Numbered from the stretch's first letter, positions 7,087 to 15,099 are shown. The stretch: DNA of 30,173 bases from a bacterium UBP2_UBA2255 (GCA_002347565.1 DDXR01000033.1:1-30173); one strand, 5' to 3'. Notes: generated by a model from the letters alone, not told the origin. Program-made: numbers and translations.

Positions 7087-7607
7087 TTCCCGGCCGCCAG
7101 CACCGCCAGCTGGCCCTGCCGCCAGCGGCCGATCGCGGTCCCCTTCATCACCAGGTTGACGACGAGGAAACGGTCGTCCAGCTCGGGAAAATACAGCTTG
7201 ACCAGCGCCAGGATGAACTCGACGCCGTCCTGCATCAGCGAGGGCAGCTCGGCCGGGGGGCAGGAGAACCGTCCGTCACCGAGATAGAGCTGCTTCTCCT
7301 TCTCCACCAGCTCGCAGTAGCAGGAGACCACCAGGCTCTCGGGCCGGGCGTCGGCCTGCATCGACAGGCTGACCAGCCTGGCGCCGATCCGCTGGGTGCG
7401 GCCGTTGTAGGCGGTGAAGCGCAGGGCGATGAGGTCGGCCTGGGTGAAGGCCGCCTGGTCGCCGTAGCGCTGCGGCAGGTAGCGGTAGATGCCGCCCGCC
7501 GCGGCTGCCGCCGGCTCGAGGTTCTTGGGCGCCTCCTTGCGCGGCTGGGCCGCGGCGGGCGCGGCGGCCAGGCCGCAGGCCAGCAGCAGGACGAGCATTC
7601 TGTTCAT
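7083..7607 (-). CDS. Secreted protein of unknown function
   Basis: 174 residues. Signal peptide MNRMLVLLLACGLAAAPAAAQ, then an Ala/Pro linker and a domain of about 130 residues with no family I recognise (IYRYLPQRYGDQ, DLIALRFTAYNGRT, SLVVSCYCELVEKEKQLYL, VEFILALVKLYFPELDD). It has two Cys in SCYC and one in FSCPP. The ATG at 7607 has GGAG about 9 nt upstream. It sits 73 bp after the stop of the coiled-coil gene and overlaps the NUDIX start by 4 bp, so it is probably co-transcribed with both. Probably periplasmic. No function assigned. Confidence 0.8.
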   Translation of the reverse strand: MNRMLVLLLACGLAAAPAAAQPRKEAPKNLEPAAAAAGGIYRYLPQRYGDQAAFTQADLIALRFTAYNGRTQRIGARLVSLSMQADARPESLVVSCYCELVEKEKQLYLGDGRFSCPPAELPSLMQDGVEFILALVKLYFPELDDRFLVVNLVMKGTAIGRWRQGQLAVLAAGK

Positions 7608-7680
7608 GGCGTTCGCTCCGGGGATGGTCGCTGTCGGGCGCTGGGCGCAGCGGAGGCCGCCCGCTGCCGGCCGGGGCCGG

Positions 7681-9372
7681 TCACTCCAGCAGCCGGGAAA
7701 GGATGTCGGGGTCGTTGCGGATGCGCTCGGCTTCAGCCGGGCCCAGCCGGTCGCGGATCTCGATCTGGGGGCCGTACTTGGTGCGCTTGACGTTGGTGGG
7801 GCCGACCAGGTCCTCGTCCAGCAGCAGCTGCCGCAGGTTGGACACCAGCGACGTGATGTCGGCCTCCTTTTTCTTCTGCAGGGCCTTGTGCTGGCGCACC
7901 AGGATGTCCTGCTCCCGCTTGTCCGTGGCCAGCGCGATCCGCCGCTTGATCTCCTGCTCGTCGGCGGCGTAGCGCAGGGCGATGGGCCGGATCACGGCCC
8001 GCCGGATGCTCTCCAGCGCCGGGTCGGCCTCCGGGCGCTGTTCCGCGCCGCCGTCGCCGGCCAGGACGTGGACGAAGGTCTCGTTCTGCTCGTAGGTCCT
8101 GGTGTGCGAGATCATCATGGCGTTCCGGCGCATCAGGTCGTCCATCAGGGCGTCGATCTCCTGGATTTCCAGGCTCTGGTCGGCCTTGAGGTCGTGCAGC
8201 CAGAACTGGACCGTCTGGATCGACGAGTTCTTGACGGCGTCGAGGTAGATCTGCACCTGCAGCGGGTTCTTTTCCAGGAACCGCAGCACCTCCTCGTCGC
8301 AGTAGTCGTAGCGGGCCGCCGTGCCCTCGTCCCGGCGGATGCTGTAGACGCCGGAGGTGATGTCCACGCCCTGGCCCAGGCAGACGTAGTCCTTGGTGTC
8401 GTTGAAGAACAGCCGCCCCAGGAAGTAGCTGATCTTGTAGGCGGTGCGGTACTTGACCAGCGCGTGCGACCCCTCGCGCAGGCCGGACTGCCCCTGCTTC
8501 AGCTTCAGCACCGACGGCAGGTCGAACAGCCGGTCGCCGCCCCAGTCGTCCTTGGTCTTGGGCAGGAAGGGGGAGAGGATCTTGCGGTGGGCGGGCTCCA
8601 GCGTGGCCAGCTCCGACATCGGCAGGTAGAACATCGCCCGGCGGTTGACGGCGTCATACTCGCTCTTCAGCCGCTCCATCTCCTCGGAGTGCTGGGTGAT
8701 GGGGATGCTGTCCTGCAGCAGCTGCTCCAGCTGGGCCACGGTCCGCTCCAGGTCGGACTTCTCGGCCTCGATGGCGGCGATGGTGTCCTCGGCGATCTTC
8801 ATCGACTCCTCCTTGGCCGCCGCCACCATCTGCTCCTTCTGCTGGTCGGTCATCGAGCTGTGCTGGACCTCCAGCACCTTGTGCATCAGCTTGCTGCCCT
8901 TGGACCGCTCCTCCTCGTACAGCTTCTTGAGCCGGGACACCGCCGCGGCGTGGTCGCGCCGCTCCTTCTCCAGCGCCATCAGCCGCTGGGCGTAGACCTT
9001 GTTGGCCACGGCGATGGCCCGCTCCTTGTCGGCGGCGAAGGCGGTCGGGGAATAGTACACCAGCAGGTCGGTCTGGTAGCTGCCGGTCACCTCCACCTTG
9101 TCGCCGATCATCTTGGCGATGACGTCGGAGATGTCGACCATCAGCGCGTCCTTGGCGCTCATGATCATCTGGGGGCTGCCGCCGTGCATCCGGAACACGG
9201 TCTTCTCCTTGTCCCGCATCCCCTCGATGGTCAGCACAATGCCGGCCTCCTGGACCCTGCCGTCGGGCGTGATCACCGAGATCTTCTTGGAGGAGACCTC
9301 GTGGACCTTGCCGTCCGGCATGATCACCATGATCTTGTCGGCCTGGCCGTTGCTGCTGTTCTGGTCGGGCAT
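7681..9372 (-). CDS. Large cytoplasmic coiled-coil protein, unrecognised
   Basis: 563 residues without signal peptide or membrane segment. Near the N-terminus two related short beta units are repeated (IMVIMPDGKVHEV and ISVITPDGRVQEAG). A beta-rich domain of about 120 residues follows (VLTIEGMRDKEKTVFRMHGG ... VYYSPTAFAADKE). Residues about 130-265 are strongly charged and heptad-rich (coiled coil: RLMALEKERRDHAAAVSRLK, KSDLERTVAQLEQLL). The C-terminal half is mixed alpha/beta, with another helical segment near 480-520 and a GPQIEIRDRLGPAEAERIR ending. I know no family for it. The -10 box ends only 6 nt before ATG and no SD is seen, so its mRNA may be leaderless. Confidence 0.82.
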   Translation of the reverse strand: MPDQNSSNGQADKIMVIMPDGKVHEVSSKKISVITPDGRVQEAGIVLTIEGMRDKEKTVFRMHGGSPQMIMSAKDALMVDISDVIAKMIGDKVEVTGSYQTDLLVYYSPTAFAADKERAIAVANKVYAQRLMALEKERRDHAAAVSRLKKLYEEERSKGSKLMHKVLEVQHSSMTDQQKEQMVAAAKEESMKIAEDTIAAIEAEKSDLERTVAQLEQLLQDSIPITQHSEEMERLKSEYDAVNRRAMFYLPMSELATLEPAHRKILSPFLPKTKDDWGGDRLFDLPSVLKLKQGQSGLREGSHALVKYRTAYKISYFLGRLFFNDTKDYVCLGQGVDITSGVYSIRRDEGTAARYDYCDEEVLRFLEKNPLQVQIYLDAVKNSSIQTVQFWLHDLKADQSLEIQEIDALMDDLMRRNAMMISHTRTYEQNETFVHVLAGDGGAEQRPEADPALESIRRAVIRPIALRYAADEQEIKRRIALATDKREQDILVRQHKALQKKKEADITSLVSNLRQLLLDEDLVGPTNVKRTKYGPQIEIRDRLGPAEAERIRNDPDILSRLLE

Positions 9373-9378
9373 GATTTT

Positions 9379-9407
9379 ACTTTACCACAAATGGGGCGGC
9401 AGGTCAA
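9379..9407 (-). promoter_or_regulatory. Promoter placing transcription start at the ATG (leaderless)
   Basis: -35 TTGACC (9407-9402), 17-bp spacer, -10 TAAAGT (9384-9379) on the minus strand. Only 6 nt separate the -10 from ATG at 9372. Confidence 0.65.
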
Positions 9408-9422
9408 TACGTGTTTTGGGCG

Positions 9423-9453
9423 AAAAGAACGGGCGGCCTCCGGCCGCCCGTTC
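9423..9453 (-). terminator. Rho-independent terminator of the YVTN gene
   Basis: GAACGGGCGGCC (9427-9438) pairs perfectly with GGCCGCCCGTTC (9442-9453), 3-nt loop. On the minus strand the stem is followed by TTTT (9426-9423). It lies 13 bp after the stop and directly before the next gene's promoter. Confidence 0.88.
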
Positions 9454-9465
9454 CCGTCCGGCCGG

Positions 9466-12189
9466 CTACCGGAGCAGCACCATCTTCCTCAGCGCCTGCG
9501 CCTGCCCGGCCTGCAGCCGGCAGTAGTATACGCCGGCGCTCACCGGCCGGCCCGCCCCGTCCCGGCCGTCCCAGGCGACCGTGTGTCCGCCCGCAGCCTG
9601 CACCGCACTGACCAGCGCCCGGACCCTCTGTCCCGCGACGTTGTACACGGCCAGCTCCACCCGCCCCGCCGCCGACAGCTGGTACGCGACCGTCGTCGTG
9701 CCCGAGAACGGGTTGGGCCGGTTCTTTCCGAGAGTGAGCACCAGCGGCGCCGGCGCCTCGGTCGGCCGCCAGGCCACGCCCCAATAGGCCATCGAGTCCA
9801 CCCGGTAGATCGGGAAGATCAGCCTGTTGCCGGCGAACGGTGTGCCCAGCCCCAGGTTGTTGGTGGTGGCCGCCATCATCTCCAGCGGCGTGAAGACGGC
9901 GAAGTTCTCGCCCCAAACCAGCGAGTCGCCCCAGTTGAAGTAAAACCCGATGGAGTCCGTCGACGTGCTGTCGTAGGGGCCGCCCCCCCACTGCCAGCGG
10001 TTGGCGCAGGGCAGCGCATCGTTGAGCACGCCCATCATGTCCGTTCGGTAGGGCGCCCAGCGGTTGACCGCCCTGCCGGTCAGCGTCGGCTGGGACAGAC
10101 CGGTAACGTGCGAGACCGCGGGGTCCATCACGGCCCGCACCCCGGTGTCGTAAGACGGGGATGGGTCGATCACCGTCACGCTGCTGCCGCCGTTGTTCAC
10201 CGCATAGATCATGTTGGTCACCGGGTTCACCGCCAGGGCGCAGGGAAAGTCCCCGGCGGGGATGGCATGGGTCGAGTTGGTGGCCCCGTCGATCACCGTC
10301 ACGCTGTCGTTGCCGCCGGTGGCCACGTAGATCGTGTTGGTCAGCGGGTTGACCGCCACGTCATAGGGCGACGGTCCGGTGGCCACCGTCGTGGTTCCGT
10401 TGGTGGCCCCGTCGATCACCGTGACGCTGGCGCTGCCTTCGTTGGCCACGTAGATCCTGTCCGTCAGCGGGTTGACCGCCACCGCCCGGGGTTTGGCACC
10501 CACGGTCACGGTGGCGGTGTCGTTGCCGGGACCGCTGATCACCGTCACGCTGGTGTCGTAGTAGTTGGCCACGTAGGCCCGGTTGGTCAGCGGGTTCACC
10601 GCCACCGCCAGGGGATTGGCCCCCGCCCATACGGTGGCCGTGCCGTTGGTGGCCCCGTCGATCACCGTCACGTTGTTGTTGCCGTAGTTTGCCACGTAGA
10701 TCCTGTTGGTGGCCGGGTTCACCGCCAGGGCGTAGGGTCCCGCCGCCGTGGCCACAGTGGCGGTGTCGTTGCTCGTCCCGTCGATGACGGTGACGGAATT
10801 GCCGCCGCTGTTGGCGACATAGATCCGGTTGGTCACCGGGTTCACCGCCACCGCCCGGGGGGTGGACCGGACGGGCACCGTGGTGGTTCCGCCGGTGGCC
10901 CCGTCGATCACCGTCACGGTAAAGCTCATGAAGTTCGCCACATAGGCCTTGTTGCTTACCGGGTTCACCGCCACAGCCCAGGGGGTGTCCCCGGTCGCGA
11001 CCATCGTGGTGTCGCCGGTGGCCCCGTCGATCACCGTCACGTTGTCGCTGTTGGTGTTCGTGATGTACACCTTGTTGGTCACCGGGTTGACCGCTGCGTC
11101 CAAGGGTATGGACCCCACGGCCACGGTAGCCGTGGCGTAATTGCCGCCGTCGATCACGGTGACGGTGGCGCTGCCGTTGTTCACCGCATAGATCTTGTTG
11201 GTCACCGGGTTCACCGCCACGGCAAAGGGTTGGTTCCCTGCCGTCAATGTCGTGGTCCCGTTGGTTGTGCCGTCGATCACCGTTACGCTGGCGTCGTTGT
11301 TGTTGGCCGTGTATATCTTATTGGTTGACGGGTTAATCGCCAGCGCAAAAGGATACCAACCCACGGTTACGATGGCGGTGTCATTGGTGGCGCCGTCGAT
11401 GGCTGTCACTGTATTGGTCCAGCAGTTCGCCACAAATACCTTGTTGCTGATCGGATTCACAACTATGGCGCGGGGGTTGTTACCCGCCGCCAACGTTGTC
11501 GTGTTGAAATTATCTCCGTCAATCACCGTCACGCTGTTTCCCGAATAATTTGCAACATAGATTTTATTTGTCGCGACGTTCACACCAACGGCGCAGGGCC
11601 CTCCGCCAGTTGCTAGCTGGAGCACGGCGTTGGTGGCGCCGTCCATTACTGTCAAGCGGTTGTCTAAAAAATTCGCCACATAAATCATGTTGGTGATCGG
11701 GTTCACCGCCAAAGCATATGGTGTTGTTCCCGAGTACGCGACCGTTGTATCGTGGGTGGCTCCGTTAATTACAGTCAGGTACGCCCCGTTGTAATTGGCC
11801 ACGTAAATCTTGTTCGTCGCCGGGTTGACCGCCAAGGCGCAGGGATTGCTTCCCGCCGGAACCGTGATGGTGGCATTATCGTTCCCGTCGATCACCGTCA
11901 CGTTGTTGCTGTTGTAATTCGCCACGTAAATTTTATTCGTCGCCGTATTGACGGCGATGGCCCTGGGTCCGCTACCGACGGCCACCGTGGTTGCCTGGTT
12001 CGTTGAACCGTCGATCACCCTTACGCTGTTGCCGTTGTTGTTGGCAATGTAGATCTTGTTTGTGGTCGGATTAACCGCCACCGCGCGGGGCTCGCTTCCC
12101 GTAGCCACCGTCGCCGTCACCCAGTCGGCCCGGGCGGCGGCCGCAATCAGCGCCACCGCTGCGATCATGGCAAACACGACACGCTTCAT
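9466..12189 (-). CDS. Secreted YVTN beta-propeller protein with type IX-like C-terminal tail
   Basis: 907 residues from ATG 12189 (MKRVVFAMIAAVALIAAAARA signal peptide, AAGGAG 8 nt upstream). Residues 31 to about 687 are sixteen consecutive 41-residue repeats of the YVTN type. The consensus is G..P.A.AVNP.TNKIYVAN, then the N.VTVIDG half. Sixteen blades would suit two eight-bladed or similar propellers. A unique region follows (about 688-815, RWQWGGGPYDSTSTDS, FNWGDSLVWGENFAVF). The end (about 825-907) is a FlgD/type IX-like sorting domain: NRPNPFSGTTTVAYQL, VYNVAGQRVRALV, GVYYCRLQAG, KMVLLR. Expected to be a surface or secreted protein; binding partner unknown. Single gene with own promoter and terminator. 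The first repeats (about 11,300-12,060) use visibly more A/T-ending codons than the later ones. Confidence 0.93.
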   Translation of the reverse strand: MKRVVFAMIAAVALIAAAARADWVTATVATGSEPRAVAVNPTTNKIYIANNNGNSVRVIDGSTNQATTVAVGSGPRAIAVNTATNKIYVANYNSNNVTVIDGNDNATITVPAGSNPCALAVNPATNKIYVANYNGAYLTVINGATHDTTVAYSGTTPYALAVNPITNMIYVANFLDNRLTVMDGATNAVLQLATGGGPCAVGVNVATNKIYVANYSGNSVTVIDGDNFNTTTLAAGNNPRAIVVNPISNKVFVANCWTNTVTAIDGATNDTAIVTVGWYPFALAINPSTNKIYTANNNDASVTVIDGTTNGTTTLTAGNQPFAVAVNPVTNKIYAVNNGSATVTVIDGGNYATATVAVGSIPLDAAVNPVTNKVYITNTNSDNVTVIDGATGDTTMVATGDTPWAVAVNPVSNKAYVANFMSFTVTVIDGATGGTTTVPVRSTPRAVAVNPVTNRIYVANSGGNSVTVIDGTSNDTATVATAAGPYALAVNPATNRIYVANYGNNNVTVIDGATNGTATVWAGANPLAVAVNPLTNRAYVANYYDTSVTVISGPGNDTATVTVGAKPRAVAVNPLTDRIYVANEGSASVTVIDGATNGTTTVATGPSPYDVAVNPLTNTIYVATGGNDSVTVIDGATNSTHAIPAGDFPCALAVNPVTNMIYAVNNGGSSVTVIDPSPSYDTGVRAVMDPAVSHVTGLSQPTLTGRAVNRWAPYRTDMMGVLNDALPCANRWQWGGGPYDSTSTDSIGFYFNWGDSLVWGENFAVFTPLEMMAATTNNLGLGTPFAGNRLIFPIYRVDSMAYWGVAWRPTEAPAPLVLTLGKNRPNPFSGTTTVAYQLSAAGRVELAVYNVAGQRVRALVSAVQAAGGHTVAWDGRDGAGRPVSAGVYYCRLQAGQAQALRKMVLLR
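10132..12099 (-). repeat. 16 tandem 123-bp repeats encoding YVTN blades
   Basis: Each unit encodes 41 residues (G-x-x-P-x-A-x-AVNPxTNKIYVAN-x4-VTVIDG). DNA phrases such as GGGTTCACCGCCA and CCGTCGATCACCGTCAC recur every 123 bp on the plus strand. The downstream-encoded units (10,132-11,100) are more alike and more GC-rich than the upstream-encoded ones. Confidence 0.9.
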
Positions 12190-12227
12190 GGCAGGTCTCC
12201 TTGTTGTACGAGTGTGCATCAATGATA

Positions 12228-12256
12228 ATACTACCGCCAAAGACGGGGAAAGTCAA
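12228..12256 (-). promoter_or_regulatory. Promoter of the YVTN gene
   Basis: -35 TTGACT (12256-12251), 17-bp spacer, -10 TAGTAT (12233-12228). The stretch TTGACTTT...GGCGGTAnnAT closely resembles the receiver-gene promoter at 15006-15034. Confidence 0.75.
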
Positions 12257-12260
12257 ATGG

Positions 12261-12292
12261 AAAAACAAGCCCCGCGGCCGCGGGGCTTGTTT
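12261..12292 (-). terminator. Rho-independent terminator of the EF-G2-like gene
   Basis: CAAGCCCCGCGG (12266-12277) is directly followed by its complement CCGCGGGGCTTG (12278-12289). On the minus strand the stem is followed by TTTTT (12265-12261); on the plus strand TTT follows, so it may work both ways. Confidence 0.9.
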
Positions 12293-12294
12293 CG

Positions 12295-12317
12295 TCCCTC
12301 TCCCAAAGGGGGAGGGA
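12295..12317. repeat. Short CCCTCTCCC/GGGGGAGGG hairpin
   Basis: TCCCTCTCCC-AAA-GGGGGAGGGA, one wobble in a 10-bp stem, between the EF-G2-like stop and its terminator. It may be a relic of the GC-rich palindromic repeat family. Confidence 0.5.
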
Positions 12318-12338
12318 TGCAGGGTGGAATCAGCGGGG

Positions 12339-14417
12339 CTACTTCTGCTTCTCTTCCTTTTCCTTCTTGGACTCGGCGATGATCTTCTGGGCGATCTCGT
12401 ACGGCACCTCCTCGTAGTGCGAGAACTCGGCGGTGAAGTCGCCCCGGCCCTGGGTGATCGACCGCAGCGAGGTGGAGTACTTGTAGAGCTCGGCCTCGGG
12501 CACCGTGGCCCGGATGATCTGCAGGCTCTTCTCGCTGTCCATCCCGGCGATCCGGCCGCGCCGCGAGTTGAGGTCGCCCATCACCTGGCCGGCGAACTCG
12601 TCGGGGATGACGACCTCGAGCTTGGTGATCGGCTCCAGCAGCACCGGACCGGCCTCCATCATCCCCTTCTTGAGCGCATGGGACGCCGCGATCTCGAAGC
12701 TGGTGCCCGAGGAGTCGACGTCGTGGTAGCTGCCGAAGTGCAGGACGGCCTTGATGTCCACGATGTGGTAGCCGGCCACCGCGCCCTCGAGCAGCCCGGC
12801 CCGGATGCCCTTCTCCACCGAGGGAATGAAGTTGTTGGGGATCACGCCGCCCACGATGGCGTCCTCGAACTCGAAACCCTCGCCCCGCTGGCGCGGCTCC
12901 AGCCGCAGCACCACGTGGCCGTACTGGCCGTGGCCGCCGGTCTGCTTCTTGTGCTTGTACTCGGCGTGGTCCACCGTGCGGGTGATGGTCTCGCGGTAGG
13001 CGATGCGCGGCTTGCTGCGGGCCACCTCGACGTTGTACTTGCGCTTCAGCCGGCCCATCATGATGTCGAGGTGCAGCTCGCCCAGCCCGAACACCTGGGT
13101 CTGGCGCACCTCGGGCACGAAGGCCCAGCCGAAGGTGGGGTCCTCGTCCCGCAGCTTGGAGAGCCCGACGCCGATCTTGCCCTCGTCGTCCTTGCTCTTG
13201 GTCTCCACCGCCTCGGAGATCGACGGCTTGGGCAGGGCGATGGCCGGCAGCTGCAGCGGGTTGGCCTTGAGGCTCAGCGTGTCGTTGGTGCCGCTCTCCT
13301 TGAGCTTGACCGCGATGCCGATGTCGCCGCAGGCCAGCTTGGCCGCGTCCGCCCGCTCCTTGCCCATCGGGCAGTAGAGCTGTCCGATCTTCTCGGACTT
13401 GCTCTTGTTGGCGTTGTAGAGGTCCATCCCGGTCTCGATGGTGCCGGAATAGACCCGGAAGAAGTTGAGATTGCCGGCGTGGGGCTCGATGAAGGTCTTG
13501 AAGATGAACAGCAGCGGCGTGCCGGCCGGGTCGCACTTGACCGTGACCCCGGCGTCCCCGCCGGCCTTGCGGGCCGTGACCTCGGCCAGCCGGGCCGCGG
13601 TGGGGAAGGACGCGGCCAGGCAGTCCATCAGCGCCTTGACACCGATCCCGGCGTGGCCGTCGGCCGCGAACACCGGCACCAGCTTGCCGGCGGCGATGCC
13701 GGCCTTCAGTCCGGCCGCGATCTCCTGCTCGGCCAGGGCCTCACCGCCCAGATACTTCTCCATCATGGCGTCGTCGCACTCGGCCACGGCCTCCACCATC
13801 TTCTCGCGGTAGGCGTTGGCCTTGTCCGCCAGGTCGGCCGGGATCTCGGCCTGCTTGCCGCCCTCCAGCAGCGCCTGCATCGCGGTGAGGTCGATGACGC
13901 CCTTGACGCCCAGCTGGTCCCCCACCGGGATGGTCAGCGCCACCGCCTGGTGCCCGAACATGTCCTGGGCCTGCTCCAGCGTCTTGTAGAAGTCGGCGTG
14001 CTCCTTCTTGAGCTTGGTGACGACGATGCCTCGCGGCAGGCCCATCTCGTTGGCGTACTTCCAGGCCTTGTCGCTGCCGACCTCGACGCCGGCCACCGCC
14101 TGGACCACCAGCAGGGCGGCGTCGGCCACCCGCATCCCGGCCTTGACCTCGCCGGCGAAGTCGGCGTAGCCCGGGGTGTCGATCAGGTTGATCTTCCGGT
14201 CCCCGTACTCGCAGGCCGCCAGGGCCGAGAAGATCGAGATCTTGCGGGTCGTCTCGTCCGGATCGAAGTCGAACATGGTGTTGCCGTCGTCCACCCTGCC
14301 CAGCCGCTCCGCCGGCCGGACCACGTGCATCATGGCCTCGGCCAGGGTGGTCTTGCCGCAGCCGCCGTGCCCGGCCAGCGCCAGGTTGATGATCCTGTCG
14401 GCAGTGTAGGTCTTCAA
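12339..14417 (-). CDS. EF-G-like translational GTPase (EF-G2 type)
   Basis: 692 residues, full EF-G length with domains I-V. G1 P-loop G16-HGGCGKT-T24; G3 is D80-T-P-G-Y84-A-D-F, with Tyr where classical EF-G has His, as in the EF-G2 subfamily. The G4 position reads T134-K-L-K137 (VVTKLKKEHADF). Classical EF-G has NKxD and EF-G2 relatives, as I recall, TKLD, so the guanine-specifying Asp is replaced by Lys. Domain II follows (GTPLLFIFKTFIEPHAGNLN, RVYSGTIETG). Domains III-V include ALPKPSISEAVETKSKDDEG, GLGELHLDIMMGRLKRKYNV, QTGGHGQYGHVVLRLEP, GYHIVDIKAVLHFGSYHDVD and VMGDLNSRRGRIAGMDSEKS. Start TTG at 14417, with GGGAGGT 5-6 nt upstream; no suitable ATG. Probably a duplicate or alternative EF-G; the main fusA would lie elsewhere. 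Own promoter and terminator. Confidence 0.93.
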   Translation of the reverse strand: MKTYTADRIINLALAGHGGCGKTTLAEAMMHVVRPAERLGRVDDGNTMFDFDPDETTRKISIFSALAACEYGDRKINLIDTPGYADFAGEVKAGMRVADAALLVVQAVAGVEVGSDKAWKYANEMGLPRGIVVTKLKKEHADFYKTLEQAQDMFGHQAVALTIPVGDQLGVKGVIDLTAMQALLEGGKQAEIPADLADKANAYREKMVEAVAECDDAMMEKYLGGEALAEQEIAAGLKAGIAAGKLVPVFAADGHAGIGVKALMDCLAASFPTAARLAEVTARKAGGDAGVTVKCDPAGTPLLFIFKTFIEPHAGNLNFFRVYSGTIETGMDLYNANKSKSEKIGQLYCPMGKERADAAKLACGDIGIAVKLKESGTNDTLSLKANPLQLPAIALPKPSISEAVETKSKDDEGKIGVGLSKLRDEDPTFGWAFVPEVRQTQVFGLGELHLDIMMGRLKRKYNVEVARSKPRIAYRETITRTVDHAEYKHKKQTGGHGQYGHVVLRLEPRQRGEGFEFEDAIVGGVIPNNFIPSVEKGIRAGLLEGAVAGYHIVDIKAVLHFGSYHDVDSSGTSFEIAASHALKKGMMEAGPVLLEPITKLEVVIPDEFAGQVMGDLNSRRGRIAGMDSEKSLQIIRATVPEAELYKYSTSLRSITQGRGDFTAEFSHYEEVPYEIAQKIIAESKKEKEEKQK

Positions 14418-14497
14418 GGGAACCTCCCGTCTGTGCTGTATTCTGTATGGAGGATGGTTGATGGCCCCGCGGCCGGCGGCCGCTGAAAAGAACGTTT

Positions 14498-14526
14498 ATT
14501 ATACCAAGCCGGCAAAGAAAAATCAA
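14498..14526 (-). promoter_or_regulatory. Promoter of the EF-G2-like gene
   Basis: -35 TTGATT (14526-14521), 17-bp spacer, consensus -10 TATAAT (14503-14498). A leader of about 75 nt follows, with a GC palindrome (GCGGCCGGCGGCCGC region near 14470). The -35 overlaps the T-run of the receiver gene's terminator. Confidence 0.8.
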
Positions 14527-14552
14527 CCACAATCGCCCGCGATCGTGGTTGA
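14516..14552 (-). terminator. Terminator of the receiver-domain gene
   Basis: TCAACCAC (14523-14530) pairs with GTGGTTGA (14545-14552), extended inward by ATCG/CGAT pairs with one mismatch. On the minus strand the stem runs into TTTTT. Confidence 0.75.
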
Positions 14553-14592
14553 CCGTCCGGCGCGCCGAAGGGCCCGGCCCCGGGCGCCCCGC

Positions 14593-14973
14593 TCAGCCCG
14601 GCGCGCGGCCGGCCAGCGCCCGCTCCAGCGCCGGGGCGTCCAGGCCCTCCTTGAACAGGTACGCCGCCGCGCCCTGCCGCCGCGCCCGGGCGGCGAACTC
14701 GGGGTCTTCCAGCCCGGAGATCACCACCACCGGGGCTCCGGCCGCCAGCGGCAGCACTTTGGCGAGCGTCTCCAGCTCGAAGCTGTCCGGCAGGCCCAGG
14801 TCCAGCAGGATGGCGTCGAACCGCCCCCGGGCCAGGGCTGCGGCCGCCTCGTCCAGGCTTCCGGCCGCGGTGACCGCTGCGGCAAACGAACGGGCGCCGG
14901 CCAGCATGCCGGCGATGGACCGGGCGTCCACCAGGTCGTCCTCGACCAGCAGGACCGTGATCGTCGTAGGCAT
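14593..14973 (-). CDS. Stand-alone response-regulator receiver (CheY-like)
   Basis: 126 residues from ATG 14973, which has GGAG 6 nt upstream; ATG 14985 is possible but has no SD. All receiver landmarks are present: acidic pair D12-D13 (VLLVEDD), phospho-acceptor D58 (ILLDLGLPDS), S86 (VVVISG) and K108 (YLFKEG). There is no output domain, so it must act by protein contact or as a phosphorelay intermediate. No histidine kinase is nearby. It diverges from the secreted CARDB/propeller gene across a 100-bp gap with back-to-back promoters. Cytoplasmic. Confidence 0.93.
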   Translation of the reverse strand: MPTTITVLLVEDDLVDARSIAGMLAGARSFAAAVTAAGSLDEAAAALARGRFDAILLDLGLPDSFELETLAKVLPLAAGAPVVVISGLEDPEFAARARRQGAAAYLFKEGLDAPALERALAGRAPG

Positions 14974-15005
14974 CGGATGCTCCATTCGCTGTGACGTGCA
15001 CCATG

Positions 15006-15034
15006 ATGGTACCGCCCGGGCCCCTCAAAGTCAA
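15006..15034 (-). promoter_or_regulatory. Promoter of the receiver gene
   Basis: -35 TTGACT (15034-15029), 17-bp spacer, -10 TACCAT (15011-15006) on the minus strand. The transcript would begin near 15,000. Confidence 0.65.
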
Positions 15035-15044
15035 GCGAAAATGG

Positions 15045-15073
15045 TTGACAAACAGGGTCCGGTTTGATATAAC
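15045..15073 (+). promoter_or_regulatory. Promoter of the plus-strand CARDB/propeller gene
   Basis: -35 TTGACA (15045-15050), 17-bp spacer, -10 TATAAC (15068-15073). Predicted start is near 15,080, with GCGGAG before the ATG at 15100. Its -35 is 10 bp from the divergent promoter's -35. Confidence 0.8.
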
Positions 15074-15099
15074 GGGCGCTGTATAGCGGAGTCACGACC

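Noticed and set aside
7489..11328. A 1279-codon plus-strand open frame
   Set aside because: It runs antisense to four well-supported minus-strand genes. Its repeats (VDHRH type) are the mirror of the YVTN repeats, and it has no domain logic. It is an artefact of high GC.
10132..12099. Tandem DNA array as CRISPR or satellite
   Set aside because: The 123-bp period is in frame and encodes YVTN blades.
12201..14486. A 761-codon plus-strand frame opposite the EF-G2-like gene
   Set aside because: It has a composition-driven Leu/His/Asp/Arg-rich sequence, and the opposite strand encodes a complete recognisable GTPase.
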